A stretch of DNA of 64,000 nt from Deltaproteobacteria bacterium (GTDB lineage: Bacteria > Bdellovibrionota > Bdellovibrionia > Bdellovibrionales > Bdellovibrionaceae): NCBI GenBank assembly GCA_017302835.1, contig JAFLCC010000004.1, positions 1 to 64,000 of the forward strand, given 5' to 3'. Of the stretch, positions 52,401 through 62,105 are shown piece after piece; the first letter of the stretch is position 1; every line of letters starts with the position of its first letter. The notes below the pieces were generated by a model that was not told the DNA's origin, did not search any database, and saw only the letters and a list, made by a program, of their open reading frames with translations. The position numbers and the translations under genes were made by a program.

Positions 52401-54485
52401 ATGAACCTTGCAAATTATATAAGTTTATCCTATCTCGTTTTAGTCGCCATCCTCGGCGCTAACCAAACCCACGCCAAAGACAGTGGCAATTATGGCTATG
52501 GCTCTGGTGGTTACAAGGCAACTTACACGGCTCCAACCACAAGTTACAGTTCTAAACAGTCCACCGGAGGTTATGGTGGAGCTAGCAGTTATAAAATGGA
52601 GACTCCAACTTACGGCGGTTCTAAGTATACTTCATCTAAAGCACCGGCTACTGGCGGTTACAGCGGTTACACTGGGAGTGGTGGTTATGATCAAAAGCAG
52701 ACGGTAACATTTGGTGCAACAAAACCTTATAAACCGGATGCAAGCCCTAAAACTTCTAAACCAGCAGATTATGACTTTAAAGGAAAAGATTATAAATACA
52801 CAGCTCCCGTTGTTACCACCAAGCCAACGGAAAAGTATAAACCCGAAACTGGGAATGGATACCCTTCATGGAATCCTTCAAAAACTGATGTTAAAACTGA
52901 TATTAAACCTGATACAAAACCGGCTTCAACGAAAAAACCTGATTATGATTTTAAAAATGATGGATATAAATATGAAGCTCCTAGTGTTACTTTCGGTACT
53001 ACCAAAAAATATAATCCCAATGCAGAAATGGATAATGGAAAAAAATTTGACAGCCAGAACGCTAAATCTTCAGGTAAAGATTATTTCCCTGGAAATACAG
53101 CTAGCCCAACCAAAGGAAAAGACAAGCATGGAGACTACGAAGCTTTTCAAGACAATTCAGGTAAAATTCCAAAAGGATTCATTGCTAGAAAATATGAAAA
53201 TGGTGTTGTCCGTGCCACAGGTACAGACTCAAAAGGTCGCGATGTAGCCATAACCACTAATCCAGATGGATCTACTGCCAAAACTGTGCAACACAAAGGC
53301 GGAGGAGGGAAAACTACATTTTTTACAGATAAAAACGGGAGACCTACCCGCGAACAAATTGTACATACAAGGCCGGATGGAACAAAAGCGGTGACTCAAA
53401 TTTCCAAAGATGCTCAAGGTGTTGTTACCACAAGACATGCCAATGGTGGATTGTCCATAAAAAATGGAGATGGTTCCTTTGTCCATACGAAACCAAATGG
53501 TTTTAAAATTGAAGGCGATAAATTTGGAAACAAGAGATATTTTGAAAATGGTAGGTTAGCCTACCAAGATCAATATTACAAAAATAGTTACGGTTTTAAC
53601 CGACAAAGAACTGTTTATATTGATAACAGAACTTATATCAATCACTATCATGGATATAATTATGGTGGTTACTATTACAATGCTTATCGTCCGTTATTTT
53701 GGTACCCAACTCCCTATTATGCCTATCTTTATAACCCATGGACACCCTTTGCTTATACTTGGAATCCCTATGCTTACTCTTGGTATTACACTCCCTATCC
53801 TGTCTACGCTGGACCTTCTTATTGGCTAGCCGATCATATCATATTATCTTACCTAGTAGCTGATGCTGTCGAACAAAGAAGAACACAGCAAATGAGTGAA
53901 GCTGTGGCTGTAGCCAATGCAACCAGCAGGTTAGATTTAAAACCTGGAGAAACTGGCCACTGCGAAAAAGTAAGCAAAGGATGGTTGATGGGAACTACAG
54001 AGGTTTGCACCAAAACAGCCGCTGCAGCACCTGTTCAGCCCGAGTCACCTGCTAAAACCGGCAAACCTGTTGATGATGCCACCAAGACACAAATAAGAAT
54101 GCAAGTGGAAGAAGCTATCAAATCCCACGAAAGTAAAACCTCACTCACCTTACAAACAGCGTTGAAAAACAATAAATATATTTTTAATGTGGATGAAGAG
54201 TTAACTGTGGCGCAAGAAGATGGAGGAAAATGTAACTTAACTATGGGTGATATGATTAGCCCCATAGAAGAAAGGCAAGGAATGTCCCTGCTGAGAGTTG
54301 TGGCTTCAAAAGGCGAAGGTTGCGATATTGGAGATAAGGTGCTTGTTAAAAACGATGACTTGCAAGATATGCAAAATGCTTTTATGGAAAAGCTTGAAAA
54401 AGGGATGCAGGAAATGCAAAAAGATTCAAAGCTTAATGCACCTCAAGACAAGCCGAGCATCGTAGCAGAAGAAAAGAAAGAATAG
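52401..54485 (+). CDS. Secreted Tyr/Gly/Lys-rich repeat protein
   Basis: 694 residues with signal peptide (SLSYLVLVAILGANQTHA-KDS). Residues 25-230 are low-complexity with two long degenerate repeats: KPADYDFKGKDYKYTAP against KKPDYDFKNDGYKYEAP, and VTFGATKPYKPDA against VTFGTTKKYNPNA. Residues 250-400 have YD-like repeats (NPDGSTAK, ENGVVRATG). Then an extremely aromatic segment (NYGGYYYNAYRPLFWYPTPY) and a C-terminal domain with paired cysteines. Such Tyr-rich secreted proteins often lie in the cell wall or outer layer; function unknown. AAAGGAAACACT precedes the ATG. Ends before a strong terminator. Confidence 0.65.
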   Translation: MNLANYISLSYLVLVAILGANQTHAKDSGNYGYGSGGYKATYTAPTTSYSSKQSTGGYGGASSYKMETPTYGGSKYTSSKAPATGGYSGYTGSGGYDQKQTVTFGATKPYKPDASPKTSKPADYDFKGKDYKYTAPVVTTKPTEKYKPETGNGYPSWNPSKTDVKTDIKPDTKPASTKKPDYDFKNDGYKYEAPSVTFGTTKKYNPNAEMDNGKKFDSQNAKSSGKDYFPGNTASPTKGKDKHGDYEAFQDNSGKIPKGFIARKYENGVVRATGTDSKGRDVAITTNPDGSTAKTVQHKGGGGKTTFFTDKNGRPTREQIVHTRPDGTKAVTQISKDAQGVVTTRHANGGLSIKNGDGSFVHTKPNGFKIEGDKFGNKRYFENGRLAYQDQYYKNSYGFNRQRTVYIDNRTYINHYHGYNYGGYYYNAYRPLFWYPTPYYAYLYNPWTPFAYTWNPYAYSWYYTPYPVYAGPSYWLADHIILSYLVADAVEQRRTQQMSEAVAVANATSRLDLKPGETGHCEKVSKGWLMGTTEVCTKTAAAAPVQPESPAKTGKPVDDATKTQIRMQVEEAIKSHESKTSLTLQTALKNNKYIFNVDEELTVAQEDGGKCNLTMGDMISPIEERQGMSLLRVVASKGEGCDIGDKVLVKNDDLQDMQNAFMEKLEKGMQEMQKDSKLNAPQDKPSIVAEEKKE

Positions 54486-54530
54486 AACGCGTAATTCGGA
54501 AATAGTTTAAATCTAAGTTTATTTATAGCA

Positions 54531-54571
54531 GCAAAGGCAGTTGATTGAAATCCTCTGCCTTTGCAGTTTTT
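54531..54571 (+). terminator. Intrinsic terminator of the Tyr-rich protein gene
   Basis: GCAAAGGCAG (54531-54540) pairs exactly with CTGCCTTTGC (54555-54564), 14-base loop, followed by AGTTTTTG. Points along the plus strand, 45 bases after the stop. Confidence 0.8.
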
Positions 54572-54588
54572 GAGCCCCTGTACCGTAT

Positions 54589-57500
54589 TTAATTACGTCT
54601 TTTTGATTTTCGTCTTTTCTTACTCGGTTTTTTTGTTGCGGATGGAGCTGAGGTTATTTCTAGAGTCTCTAGCTCCTGAGCTGTGAATTTATTAAGTGAT
54701 CTTTTTAATTCTAGCCTTCTGTAGGAAATGGTTTGTCCCCCTTTTTCGAAACTCGCTTCCGTTGTCCATAGCCAACCTTGAATTTCTAACAAGGTCACGA
54801 TTTTTTCAAACTCACTTCGGGATAGGGAAATTTTTAAATCTTCTAGCTTTTGAAAAATTCTACCTGTTGCCTGGCTTCCTTCCCTGTCCAAAACGGAAAC
54901 AATTCCCATAATGGCTTTTTTTTCTGAAGGTGAAAGGGACCGTTTTCTCATCAGAGCACCTCTTTGCTCGGGTCTGCAAATATCGCAAATACCGCAGGGT
55001 TTTCCTGAATCATTTTGGTCCCCAAAATGGTTTACCAAAGAAATCATGCGACAACGCCCCGAGGTCGCATAGGCAAGCATTTGCTTCAACTGTTTCTGCT
55101 TTAAATCTCTTTGTAATTGATAAGATTTTTCCCAGTCGGGAGCCCCTTGAATTACATTTTCTTCACTGTCGATGAGAACCCCACGGTGAACCCAAAGCTG
55201 TTCAAGGCTGCGCTCAAAAGTTTCTGAATCCATTCTGGAAACTTCCTGCCGAAGCATATCTTTTGATAGACTTTCTTTTGATAGTTTTTCCTTTGATAGC
55301 TTTTCCTTTGGAAATTTTCCTTTTGATAGCCTTTCTGTAGTTAGAAATTCCTTTGATACGTTTTTATTTGCAAGCCGATCAAACAGCAACCTTAAATTAG
55401 CCACATCTGGATAATTCAAGTCGAAGAAAAATTCGTGGGTTTTTTGATCAGCAAAGGAATGCAGTAAATAGGCTCGGCTTTCTAAACCGTCTCGACCGGC
55501 ACGACCTATTTCTTGATAGTACCCTTCCACACTTCCAGGCATCGCTGCATGAATCACGGTTCTGATATTTGGCTTATCAATCCCCATTCCAAAGGCAATG
55601 GTTGCAACCATGATGTCCATCTCGTTAGCTAAAAATTGGGATTGGATCTTGTCTCTTGCTGCAGCTGACATTCCCGCATGGTAAGATCCAACGCGAAAAG
55701 AGCCCGAAAGAAATTCAGTTAATTCTTCGGTTTTCTTTCTGGTTGGAGCATAGACAATTGCTGGCAATCTTTCTGAATTTTTTAAAATAGAAGAAATCAC
55801 ATGGGGTCTTTCACTCGGCGCGATTTCGGCAACCTCAATCGCGATATTGGTGCGACGAAATCCTTGAATGATTCTGGCCTCTTTGGCAAATCCTAACTGT
55901 CTGCAAATATCTTCTTGAACCACAGGCGTGGCCGTGGCTGTCAGAGCCATCACGGGCGTCGGCCTGAAGTCTTTGAGGCGATCTCCCAGCAAACGGTAAT
56001 CCGGCCTGAAATCATGGCCCCATTGGGAAATGCAGTGGGCTTCATCAATAGCGATTAAGGTCGGCAAGTGCCTTCGTAAAAATTCGGGAAAACCAGGCAC
56101 TGACAATCGTTCTGGAGCAATAAATAAAAAATCCAATTGTCCCGCTAGATACTTTTGGCAAACAGTTCTGGAATCCTCACGGCTTCGTCCAGAGTGAATT
56201 CGTTCTGCGGCTATGTTCAATGCTTGAAGCTTAGCCACTTGATCTTCGATTAAAGCCACCAGTGGACTAATCACCAAGGTAGTACCTCCTCGAGCCAATC
56301 CTGGAACCTGATAACAAATAGATTTTCCAGCGCCTGTGGGCATCACCAGCAAGACATCTTTTCCTTCTGTCACTTGACGGCAAACATTTTCTTGACTCGT
56401 GCGGAAGGAATGAAATCCAAAATAATCTTTTAGAAGTTTAGAAAGCTGATCCGATGAGGATGGCTGACGGATCGAAGTAACCAGAGGTGTTTCCGTTGTC
56501 GAAGAGGCCGCTTGAGAATTCCCAATACGAGGTCCACGCGGTGAGGCGACAATTTCAGCGATTCTTGCTGAAATTTCCACTTCGAGCTTGGCCATGAAAT
56601 CTTTCAATGTGCTTTTTTTATTTTGAATTTCACTCAGCAGCTTTTCCCATTTTGCGGTAAGCTCGGGACTTTTCACACTGGGATGAACTGTCGCGATTAA
56701 CTTGTGGCCAAGGGGTGTGGCAATCAAAGATTTGGCTTTTCTTTCAATATAACCGCGAGAAATAAGAGTTTCGATGATTCCTGCCCGTGTTGCCGGAGTT
56801 CCTAAACCTGAATCCTGCATGAACTCGGCTAATTCTCGATCTTCCAAATTTCTGCCGGCTGTTTCCATTCCCGTAAGAAGAGAAGATTCTGTCAGGTGAG
56901 GCGGTGGTTCCGTCGACTTCTGCCGAGATTCTATCGACAGAATCTGAATCAAAGCCCCGACCACAAGACCTGGTGGAAGTTCAGGCTCAAAAGATTTAAC
57001 TCTGCCTCTCACCTCCAAGGCTTTCCACCCCTCCTCCAAAACCATCGTTCCTTGGGATTTAAATAAATCACGTTCAGCCACTTCGGTAATCGCGGTAGTG
57101 ACAGCGGTGACAAAATCTTTTTGCCAAGCCATCAATAACCGACGGCAAATCAAATCATAAACTTTTTGTTCCTCACCAGTGAGCTTTAATTTTCCAGGTG
57201 GGGTGACCGTGGGAATAATCGCATGATGGTCTGTCACCTTGCTGTCGTCGACATGACGAAGAGTCAATGGGACCACTCCCGTCGTTTTCTCTAATGACTC
57301 TTCATAGGGAGTACGAATTACTTTCACAATTTCTGGTAAGGTCTCTGCTACAGATTCAGATAGATACCGGCTCCCCGTTCTCGGGTAACTGATGAGCTTA
57401 TGAACTTCATAAAGACTTTGTGCCAGACTTAAAGTTTGTGTGGCTGAAAACCCATAGAGCCGATGGCAATGCCGCTGCAACTCGGTCAAATCATAAAGAA

Positions 57501-58371
57501 GTGGTGAGGCTTGTTTCACTGTTTTTCCATCAACAACGGCGAGTGTTGCTAACTTGCTTTCTTGAATTCGACGAAGAACCATCAAAACGTCTTGCGAGTT
57601 TGTTGCCTTATTAACAGTAAAACGTTTTTCCTTTGCCGTGATCGCATTTTTCACTTCCGATTTCTCACCAATATAGAGGCCTTGATAATCCCCTGTAGCC
57701 GATTGAAACTTTCCTTCAATAATATGGTAATCTTCAGAAATAAAATTTTGAATTTTCAAATCTCGTTCAGTGACTAAGGCCAAAGTGGGCGTTTGCACGC
57801 GACCAACAAAAAGCTGTTCCTGGGTCGTTAAAGCATAGGCCCGAGACAAATTCATTCCATAGAGCCAGTCCGCTCGACTTCGTGCCCTAGCCGCATCTGC
57901 CAGAGGATCATACTCCGAAGAGGGGCGAAGGGCTCGCAAACCTGCCTTGATTGAATCCGGAGTCAAAGAAGAAATCCAAAGCCGCTGCACGGGACGCTTG
58001 CATTTTGCTAATTCATAAATATAGCGAAAGATCAACTCACCTTCCCTGCCTGCATCCGTAGCGCAAATAATTTCATGACATTCAGAAAGGGCCTGCTTAA
58101 CAACTTCAAATTGATGCTGAGTTTTTTCCACAGCTACCAAAGGCCACTCCTTTGGGAGCATTGGCAAATGGCTCAAATTCCAAAACTTCCAAATCGGATT
58201 GATCTGATGAGGTTCCGGCAAAGTGACCAAATGACCAACAGCCCAAGTCACTGTGTATCCACCACCGTGAAGGACACCATCACCTTGTTTAAAGGCACCC
58301 ACAACTCGAGCCAAATCACGCGCTACGGATGGTTTTTCTGTGATGATAAGTGTGTTTTCAAATCTCGCCAT
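54589..58371 (-). CDS. Topoisomerase III-RecQ helicase fusion
   Basis: 1260 residues. Residues 1-610 are a type IA topoisomerase of the TopB class: TOPRIM motif LIITEKPSVARDL at the start, acidic DAGREGELIFRY, and the catalytic Tyr329 in SYPRTGSRYL. No C-terminal zinc fingers follow; instead residues 640-1190 are a RecQ helicase with Walker A MPTGAGKS (677-684), DEAH (776-779), TATATPVVQEDI, and RQC zinc ligands in CRMISLVNHFGDQND...CGICDIC. A Lys/Ser-rich tandem insert lies near residues 1015-1045, and the tail is basic (KKPSKKRRKSKRRN). In cells RecQ and topoisomerase III jointly resolve double Holliday junctions; here both activities are in one chain. No other gene in the operon. Confidence 0.93.
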   Translation of the reverse strand: MARFENTLIITEKPSVARDLARVVGAFKQGDGVLHGGGYTVTWAVGHLVTLPEPHQINPIWKFWNLSHLPMLPKEWPLVAVEKTQHQFEVVKQALSECHEIICATDAGREGELIFRYIYELAKCKRPVQRLWISSLTPDSIKAGLRALRPSSEYDPLADAARARSRADWLYGMNLSRAYALTTQEQLFVGRVQTPTLALVTERDLKIQNFISEDYHIIEGKFQSATGDYQGLYIGEKSEVKNAITAKEKRFTVNKATNSQDVLMVLRRIQESKLATLAVVDGKTVKQASPLLYDLTELQRHCHRLYGFSATQTLSLAQSLYEVHKLISYPRTGSRYLSESVAETLPEIVKVIRTPYEESLEKTTGVVPLTLRHVDDSKVTDHHAIIPTVTPPGKLKLTGEEQKVYDLICRRLLMAWQKDFVTAVTTAITEVAERDLFKSQGTMVLEEGWKALEVRGRVKSFEPELPPGLVVGALIQILSIESRQKSTEPPPHLTESSLLTGMETAGRNLEDRELAEFMQDSGLGTPATRAGIIETLISRGYIERKAKSLIATPLGHKLIATVHPSVKSPELTAKWEKLLSEIQNKKSTLKDFMAKLEVEISARIAEIVASPRGPRIGNSQAASSTTETPLVTSIRQPSSSDQLSKLLKDYFGFHSFRTSQENVCRQVTEGKDVLLVMPTGAGKSICYQVPGLARGGTTLVISPLVALIEDQVAKLQALNIAAERIHSGRSREDSRTVCQKYLAGQLDFLFIAPERLSVPGFPEFLRRHLPTLIAIDEAHCISQWGHDFRPDYRLLGDRLKDFRPTPVMALTATATPVVQEDICRQLGFAKEARIIQGFRRTNIAIEVAEIAPSERPHVISSILKNSERLPAIVYAPTRKKTEELTEFLSGSFRVGSYHAGMSAAARDKIQSQFLANEMDIMVATIAFGMGIDKPNIRTVIHAAMPGSVEGYYQEIGRAGRDGLESRAYLLHSFADQKTHEFFFDLNYPDVANLRLLFDRLANKNVSKEFLTTERLSKGKFPKEKLSKEKLSKESLSKDMLRQEVSRMDSETFERSLEQLWVHRGVLIDSEENVIQGAPDWEKSYQLQRDLKQKQLKQMLAYATSGRCRMISLVNHFGDQNDSGKPCGICDICRPEQRGALMRKRSLSPSEKKAIMGIVSVLDREGSQATGRIFQKLEDLKISLSRSEFEKIVTLLEIQGWLWTTEASFEKGGQTISYRRLELKRSLNKFTAQELETLEITSAPSATKKPSKKRRKSKRRN

Positions 58372-58571
58372 AATTTTATTAATTCTTTATAAATACCAAA
58401 GCAAAATTCATTTCAAGTTTTAAAAAGGTGTTGTTTTATTACGCACTTTAATGACATTCGACGTCAGGAAATGCTTGGACTATTGACTGTATCAATTTCA
58501 CAGCACAGACTATTTGAAAATAATAAATGAGAAAATAAAAATATTTTTTCAACAATAACAATGGAGAAACT

Positions 58572-59603
58572 ATGAAAAAACTTTTGATCGTGATGGCAGC
58601 TATCGCTGCAGCAAGTACTTCCTTCGCAGGAAAACTTAATCTAGATGCACGCGTCGATTCAGACAGTGCTACCTACAACACAGATGCTGGACTTCCTGGA
58701 TATCAGAAATACTATCTTCAAACAGGTAGAATTGATTGGAATGGAACAGCTAATGAAGATCTCTCTTACAGAGTGAGATTGAGATTTAACAAAACCCAAG
58801 GTGCCGTGAATACAAGAGATAGTTTAAACGACACTGTGGATATGGCTTATTTTGCTAACAAAATGAGCGATCTTACATTAACACTTGGTAAGTTTGAAAT
58901 TGATACTGCTGGTTTTGAAGGGGCGACTACAGGTGCTGATCTTTATTTCACTTCTCAGGCCTATAATGATACAACTGTATCAAATACAAGATATGCAACA
59001 GGCTTAAAAGGTACCTACAACTTTGGTGATCATACTTTAGCTTTAGGACACACAAATCCAAGAAGTGATGAAACTCAAGGTAGTAGTTTTGCTCAATCAA
59101 ATAGCGTGGCTTTCTTGGTATACAAAGGTGCATTACTAGAAAAATCACTTAAATTAAATGCTTCTTATCACCAATCTCATAAGGCTTATGATAAAGATGC
59201 AACAAACAGCCAAATGAATTTAGGTGTGAAATATGAACAAGCTGCTTGGTTTGCTAGCTTAGATCTTAATATGCATGCTGCTAAAAACTACACTACAGCT
59301 GATAAAACTGATACTTTAAGTTCTTATGTTTTAAACGGTGGATACAATATCAACGATTCAATGGCTGTTAAAGCAAAGTATGAAATGTCTAATAAGTTGG
59401 TTAACACTAACGCAACTACTGAGACAAAAACAGCTTATACTGGTATGGGTTTAGCTTTCGAATACAAGCCAGTTGCTGATACTAACTTCCGTTATCATGT
59501 TGCTTACACTTCTCTTGGTTCAAAAGTTGATGGCGCAACTGCTAGTCCTAATGAATCACACGTTGTTCTTGGTGCAAGACTTCTTGCTGACTTCTTAAAA
59601 TAA
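58572..59603 (+). CDS. Outer-membrane porin-like protein
   Basis: 343 residues. Cleaved signal (MKKLLIVMAAIAAASTSFA-GKL) then alternating amphipathic beta strands rich in Tyr, Asn and Thr over the full length (for example YQKYYLQTGRIDWNG, YRVRLRFNKTQG, FRYHVAYTSLGSKV), as in 16-stranded porins. It ends in FLK rather than the usual terminal Phe, with a beta strand just before (HVVLGARLLADFL). Similar in size and style to the major porins of Bdellovibrio-type bacteria. Good binding site (GGAG) and a strong terminator suggest high expression. Confidence 0.75.
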   Translation: MKKLLIVMAAIAAASTSFAGKLNLDARVDSDSATYNTDAGLPGYQKYYLQTGRIDWNGTANEDLSYRVRLRFNKTQGAVNTRDSLNDTVDMAYFANKMSDLTLTLGKFEIDTAGFEGATTGADLYFTSQAYNDTTVSNTRYATGLKGTYNFGDHTLALGHTNPRSDETQGSSFAQSNSVAFLVYKGALLEKSLKLNASYHQSHKAYDKDATNSQMNLGVKYEQAAWFASLDLNMHAAKNYTTADKTDTLSSYVLNGGYNINDSMAVKAKYEMSNKLVNTNATTETKTAYTGMGLAFEYKPVADTNFRYHVAYTSLGSKVDGATASPNESHVVLGARLLADFLK

Positions 59604-59627
59604 TTAGTTCAAACAACTAGTTAATAG

Positions 59628-59663
59628 TAAAAAAAAGACCAACATTAGTTGGTCTTTTTTTTT
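59628..59663 (+). terminator. Intrinsic terminator of the porin gene
   Basis: GACCAAC, loop ATTA, GTTGGTC with eight or more T following and an A-run before, 25-60 bases after the stop. Very strong and, because of the A-run, possibly bidirectional, which would also serve the convergent chemoreceptor gene. Confidence 0.9.
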
Positions 59664-59721
59664 GAGAAGTTATTAAGGTGAGTTCACCTAATTAACTAAA
59701 TCTACCTAATTAAATAATTCA

Positions 59722-61374
59722 CTAGCTAGCTCGAGCCATTGGTTTTGAGTTATGAGCCTCTTCTCTTCTTGATTCATTATTGCTGTGTCTATTGTCATTG
59801 GAAACAGAACCAGCTCCAGTCAGTAAAGATGTCAAATCACTGACCACATCCACAAGTTCCACAACGGTTTGATCGAATACCAAGGTGGTTTCAGATATCT
59901 GTTTTGCAAGGGATGAATTCTCTTGAGCGGTAGTTTCAATCAAAGCCACGGCTTTGTTGATTTCTCCCACGCCCGTTGATTGCTCGCTGGCAGCTTGTGA
60001 AACGGAGCCAACCTGAGTTTGAATTTGCCCCATGATATTTTGAATAGATTTAAATACCTCTTCACAAGTGTCGGCCTTTTCTTTTCCTTCTTGAATTCGG
60101 TCTTCTCCTGAATCTAACTGAGTTCCAATTCTTGTTTGCATGTCATTAAAAATTTGAACGATTCGAACAGCACTTCTGTCAATCAGAGTGTTGATTTCTG
60201 CAGCAGCATCGCCTGACATTTTAGCTAAGCCACCGACTTCTTCAGCAACCACCGCAAAACCTTTACCTTGCTCACCAGCTCTGGCAGCTTCAACTGAAGC
60301 ATTGAAACTTAACAACTTAGTTTGAAACACAATTTCATTAATCACTGAAGTTTTCGTTTTAATTTCGTTAATCAAACTAGAAACTTCTTGCACACCTTTA
60401 TGACTTTCAGCCACCTCGGACTTGATTGACGAGAAGCTTTGTACAATCTTATCAATTGAATTCGAGAGATCGATAATGGATTTTGTACCTTGGGTAACGA
60501 AATCTTGAGATTCTGTTGTTTTTTTACTTGATATACCAGCTGCTTCAGATGTCTTTTCAACCATGGCTGTCACTTCGGAACAGGCGACCATGGTTTCTTG
60601 AACTGCCGAAGCTTGGTGCCCCAACTTTCCCTCTAGGGAAACAATATTTTCGCTGACTTGTGCTGAAGATACTTTGATAGACTCAGCCTCATGTTTTAGA
60701 CTCTCTTGAATTCGCGACAAGGCGGTTGCAATTCTTCTTGAAAAAACCACTCCAAACACCAAGGAGATTAGGAAAACAATACCCACACTGAAAAAAGAAG
60801 TTTTTATCATTTTCTCGGCCGAAGCTTCACTTGCAACTGCTAATTGATCTGCCATTTTTTGTTGAAAAACCGAAAGCTTGCCAAGCGCTTCATCCAATTC
60901 AATTCTTGAAGAATCAACTTCATCCGTAATAAAAGTAGCCAGTTCTTCATTCCTAGCTGTTAGGTTAGCTTTTTTGGCCATCTCAAATGATTTCTCTACT
61001 AGATCATGGTACTTTGTCCATTTTGACTCAAAATTCTTTTTTATATCAGATTCATTTTCAGCCAATGGCAAAGCATCATAGAGCTTTTTAGTTTCACCAA
61101 ATTTAACTGTTTTACTTTCAAATTCGCCTTTGAGCTCTTCGGCTTGATTTTTAGATGTTGCTGATCCTAATGCCAGCGCTGGAAGAGAAGAGTCTTTGGC
61201 ATGGCTAAGCAAGGATCCTAATAACGCCATCTTTTTCAAGTTAACATCCAAAATAACCTGATAATCTATTTCTACTTTTTTTATTGAATAGGACCCAAGA
61301 AGACCAATAAACACCAACATCACACAAATAAAAATATAAGATAAAAGCATTTTGACTTTTAAACCCATTGCCAC
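59722..61374 (-). CDS. Methyl-accepting chemotaxis protein
   Basis: 550 residues from GTG 61374 (AAAGGGAGG 6 bases upstream); ATG 61368 is also possible. Order: cytoplasmic start, membrane helix ([20 protein letters not shown]), four-helix-bundle-like sensor region of about 165 residues, second helix ([19 protein letters not shown]), and a long coiled-coil signalling domain with the hairpin tip [20 protein letters not shown] and [16 protein letters not shown]. It binds CheA/CheW and controls the flagellar motor. No obvious HAMP domain. No CheR-binding pentapeptide at the C-terminus. The ligand is unknown. Stands alone, not in a chemotaxis operon. Confidence 0.9.
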   Translation of the reverse strand: MAMGLKVKMLLSYIFICVMLVFIGLLGSYSIKKVEIDYQVILDVNLKKMALLGSLLSHAKDSSLPALALGSATSKNQAEELKGEFESKTVKFGETKKLYDALPLAENESDIKKNFESKWTKYHDLVEKSFEMAKKANLTARNEELATFITDEVDSSRIELDEALGKLSVFQQKMADQLAVASEASAEKMIKTSFFSVGIVFLISLVFGVVFSRRIATALSRIQESLKHEAESIKVSSAQVSENIVSLEGKLGHQASAVQETMVACSEVTAMVEKTSEAAGISSKKTTESQDFVTQGTKSIIDLSNSIDKIVQSFSSIKSEVAESHKGVQEVSSLINEIKTKTSVINEIVFQTKLLSFNASVEAARAGEQGKGFAVVAEEVGGLAKMSGDAAAEINTLIDRSAVRIVQIFNDMQTRIGTQLDSGEDRIQEGKEKADTCEEVFKSIQNIMGQIQTQVGSVSQAASEQSTGVGEINKAVALIETTAQENSSLAKQISETTLVFDQTVVELVDVVSDLTSLLTGAGSVSNDNRHSNNESRREEAHNSKPMARAS

Positions 61375-61477
61375 AATCAACCTCCCTTTAGGTAATTTAG
61401 TTACCCCCAAAGTTTCGGCAGGATTTAATTTTAAACAACAGAGCTAACGTCTAGTTTTTTTTCGCGCCTAATAAAAA

Positions 61478-61515
61478 AAAAAAAAGCAGCCTTTAGAGAC
61501 TGCGTTTTTCTTTTT
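61478..61515 (-). terminator. Intrinsic terminator of the small Cys-rich gene
   Basis: Read on the minus strand: GCAGTC, loop TCTAAA, GGCTGC (one G-T pair), then eleven T. About 40 bases beyond the stop of the gene at 61556-61891. The plus strand has a T-run too (TTTTTCTTTTT), so it may act both ways. Confidence 0.7.
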
Positions 61516-61555
61516 CTTAATAAAATCTAGACTAACGGTCAGATTAAAATCTTAA

Positions 61556-61891
61556 TTATTTTTTGCAACCATTAAAATCAGATCTGTCGGCAGCACAAAA
61601 ATTCTTACCACCTTCAACCGGTGTTGCTTTTTCTCCAAAAGTAGCTGTGATCGTCTTAGTTTTTGTTACTTCAACACGAGCATTTTCACACTCTTTAGTT
61701 GCTTTTTTAGCGCATTCCTTTTCTGTCTTTGCTTCTACTTCTTTAGGCTTGCAGACCGCATTTCCATCACACTTTGCATAACTTTCTTTCTCTTGCCCAG
61801 GACAAGCTTCTCTGGTTACAGAAATCATGCATTTCTCAGCAAAAGCGTTTGCAGAAATAAAAACAACTGCAGCTATAAATAATTTTACCAT
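61556..61891 (-). CDS. Small Cys-rich secreted protein
   Basis: 111 residues. GGAGG lies 8-10 bases before the ATG. Signal peptide MVKLFIAAVVFISANAFA-EKC. The mature 93 residues have eight cysteines in scattered pairs (EKCMIS, REACPG, AKCDG, AVCKP, KECAKKATKECEN, FCAADRSDFNGCKK), so several disulfides are likely. A Lys/Glu-rich middle. Unknown function; the length and cysteine density fit a small structural periplasmic or secreted protein. Followed by a terminator and divergent from the next gene by 214 bases. Confidence 0.6.
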   Translation of the reverse strand: MVKLFIAAVVFISANAFAEKCMISVTREACPGQEKESYAKCDGNAVCKPKEVEAKTEKECAKKATKECENARVEVTKTKTITATFGEKATPVEGGKNFCAADRSDFNGCKK

Positions 61892-62105
61892 ATAACAAAA
61901 CCTCCATTTTATGTTTATGTAAATGATAGATTATTTTAATCTGATGGCAATAGAAATTTTTAAAACAAAACCATTTTTTAAAAAATAGACTTTAGGTGGG
62001 ATGAAAACTTTTGGCCTTTAAATTTTTTGGACTAAATCATATACTACAATCTAATACTTTTATTTAAATTAATTATTCTAACAAATTTAAATTTTGGAGT
62101 TTTTA

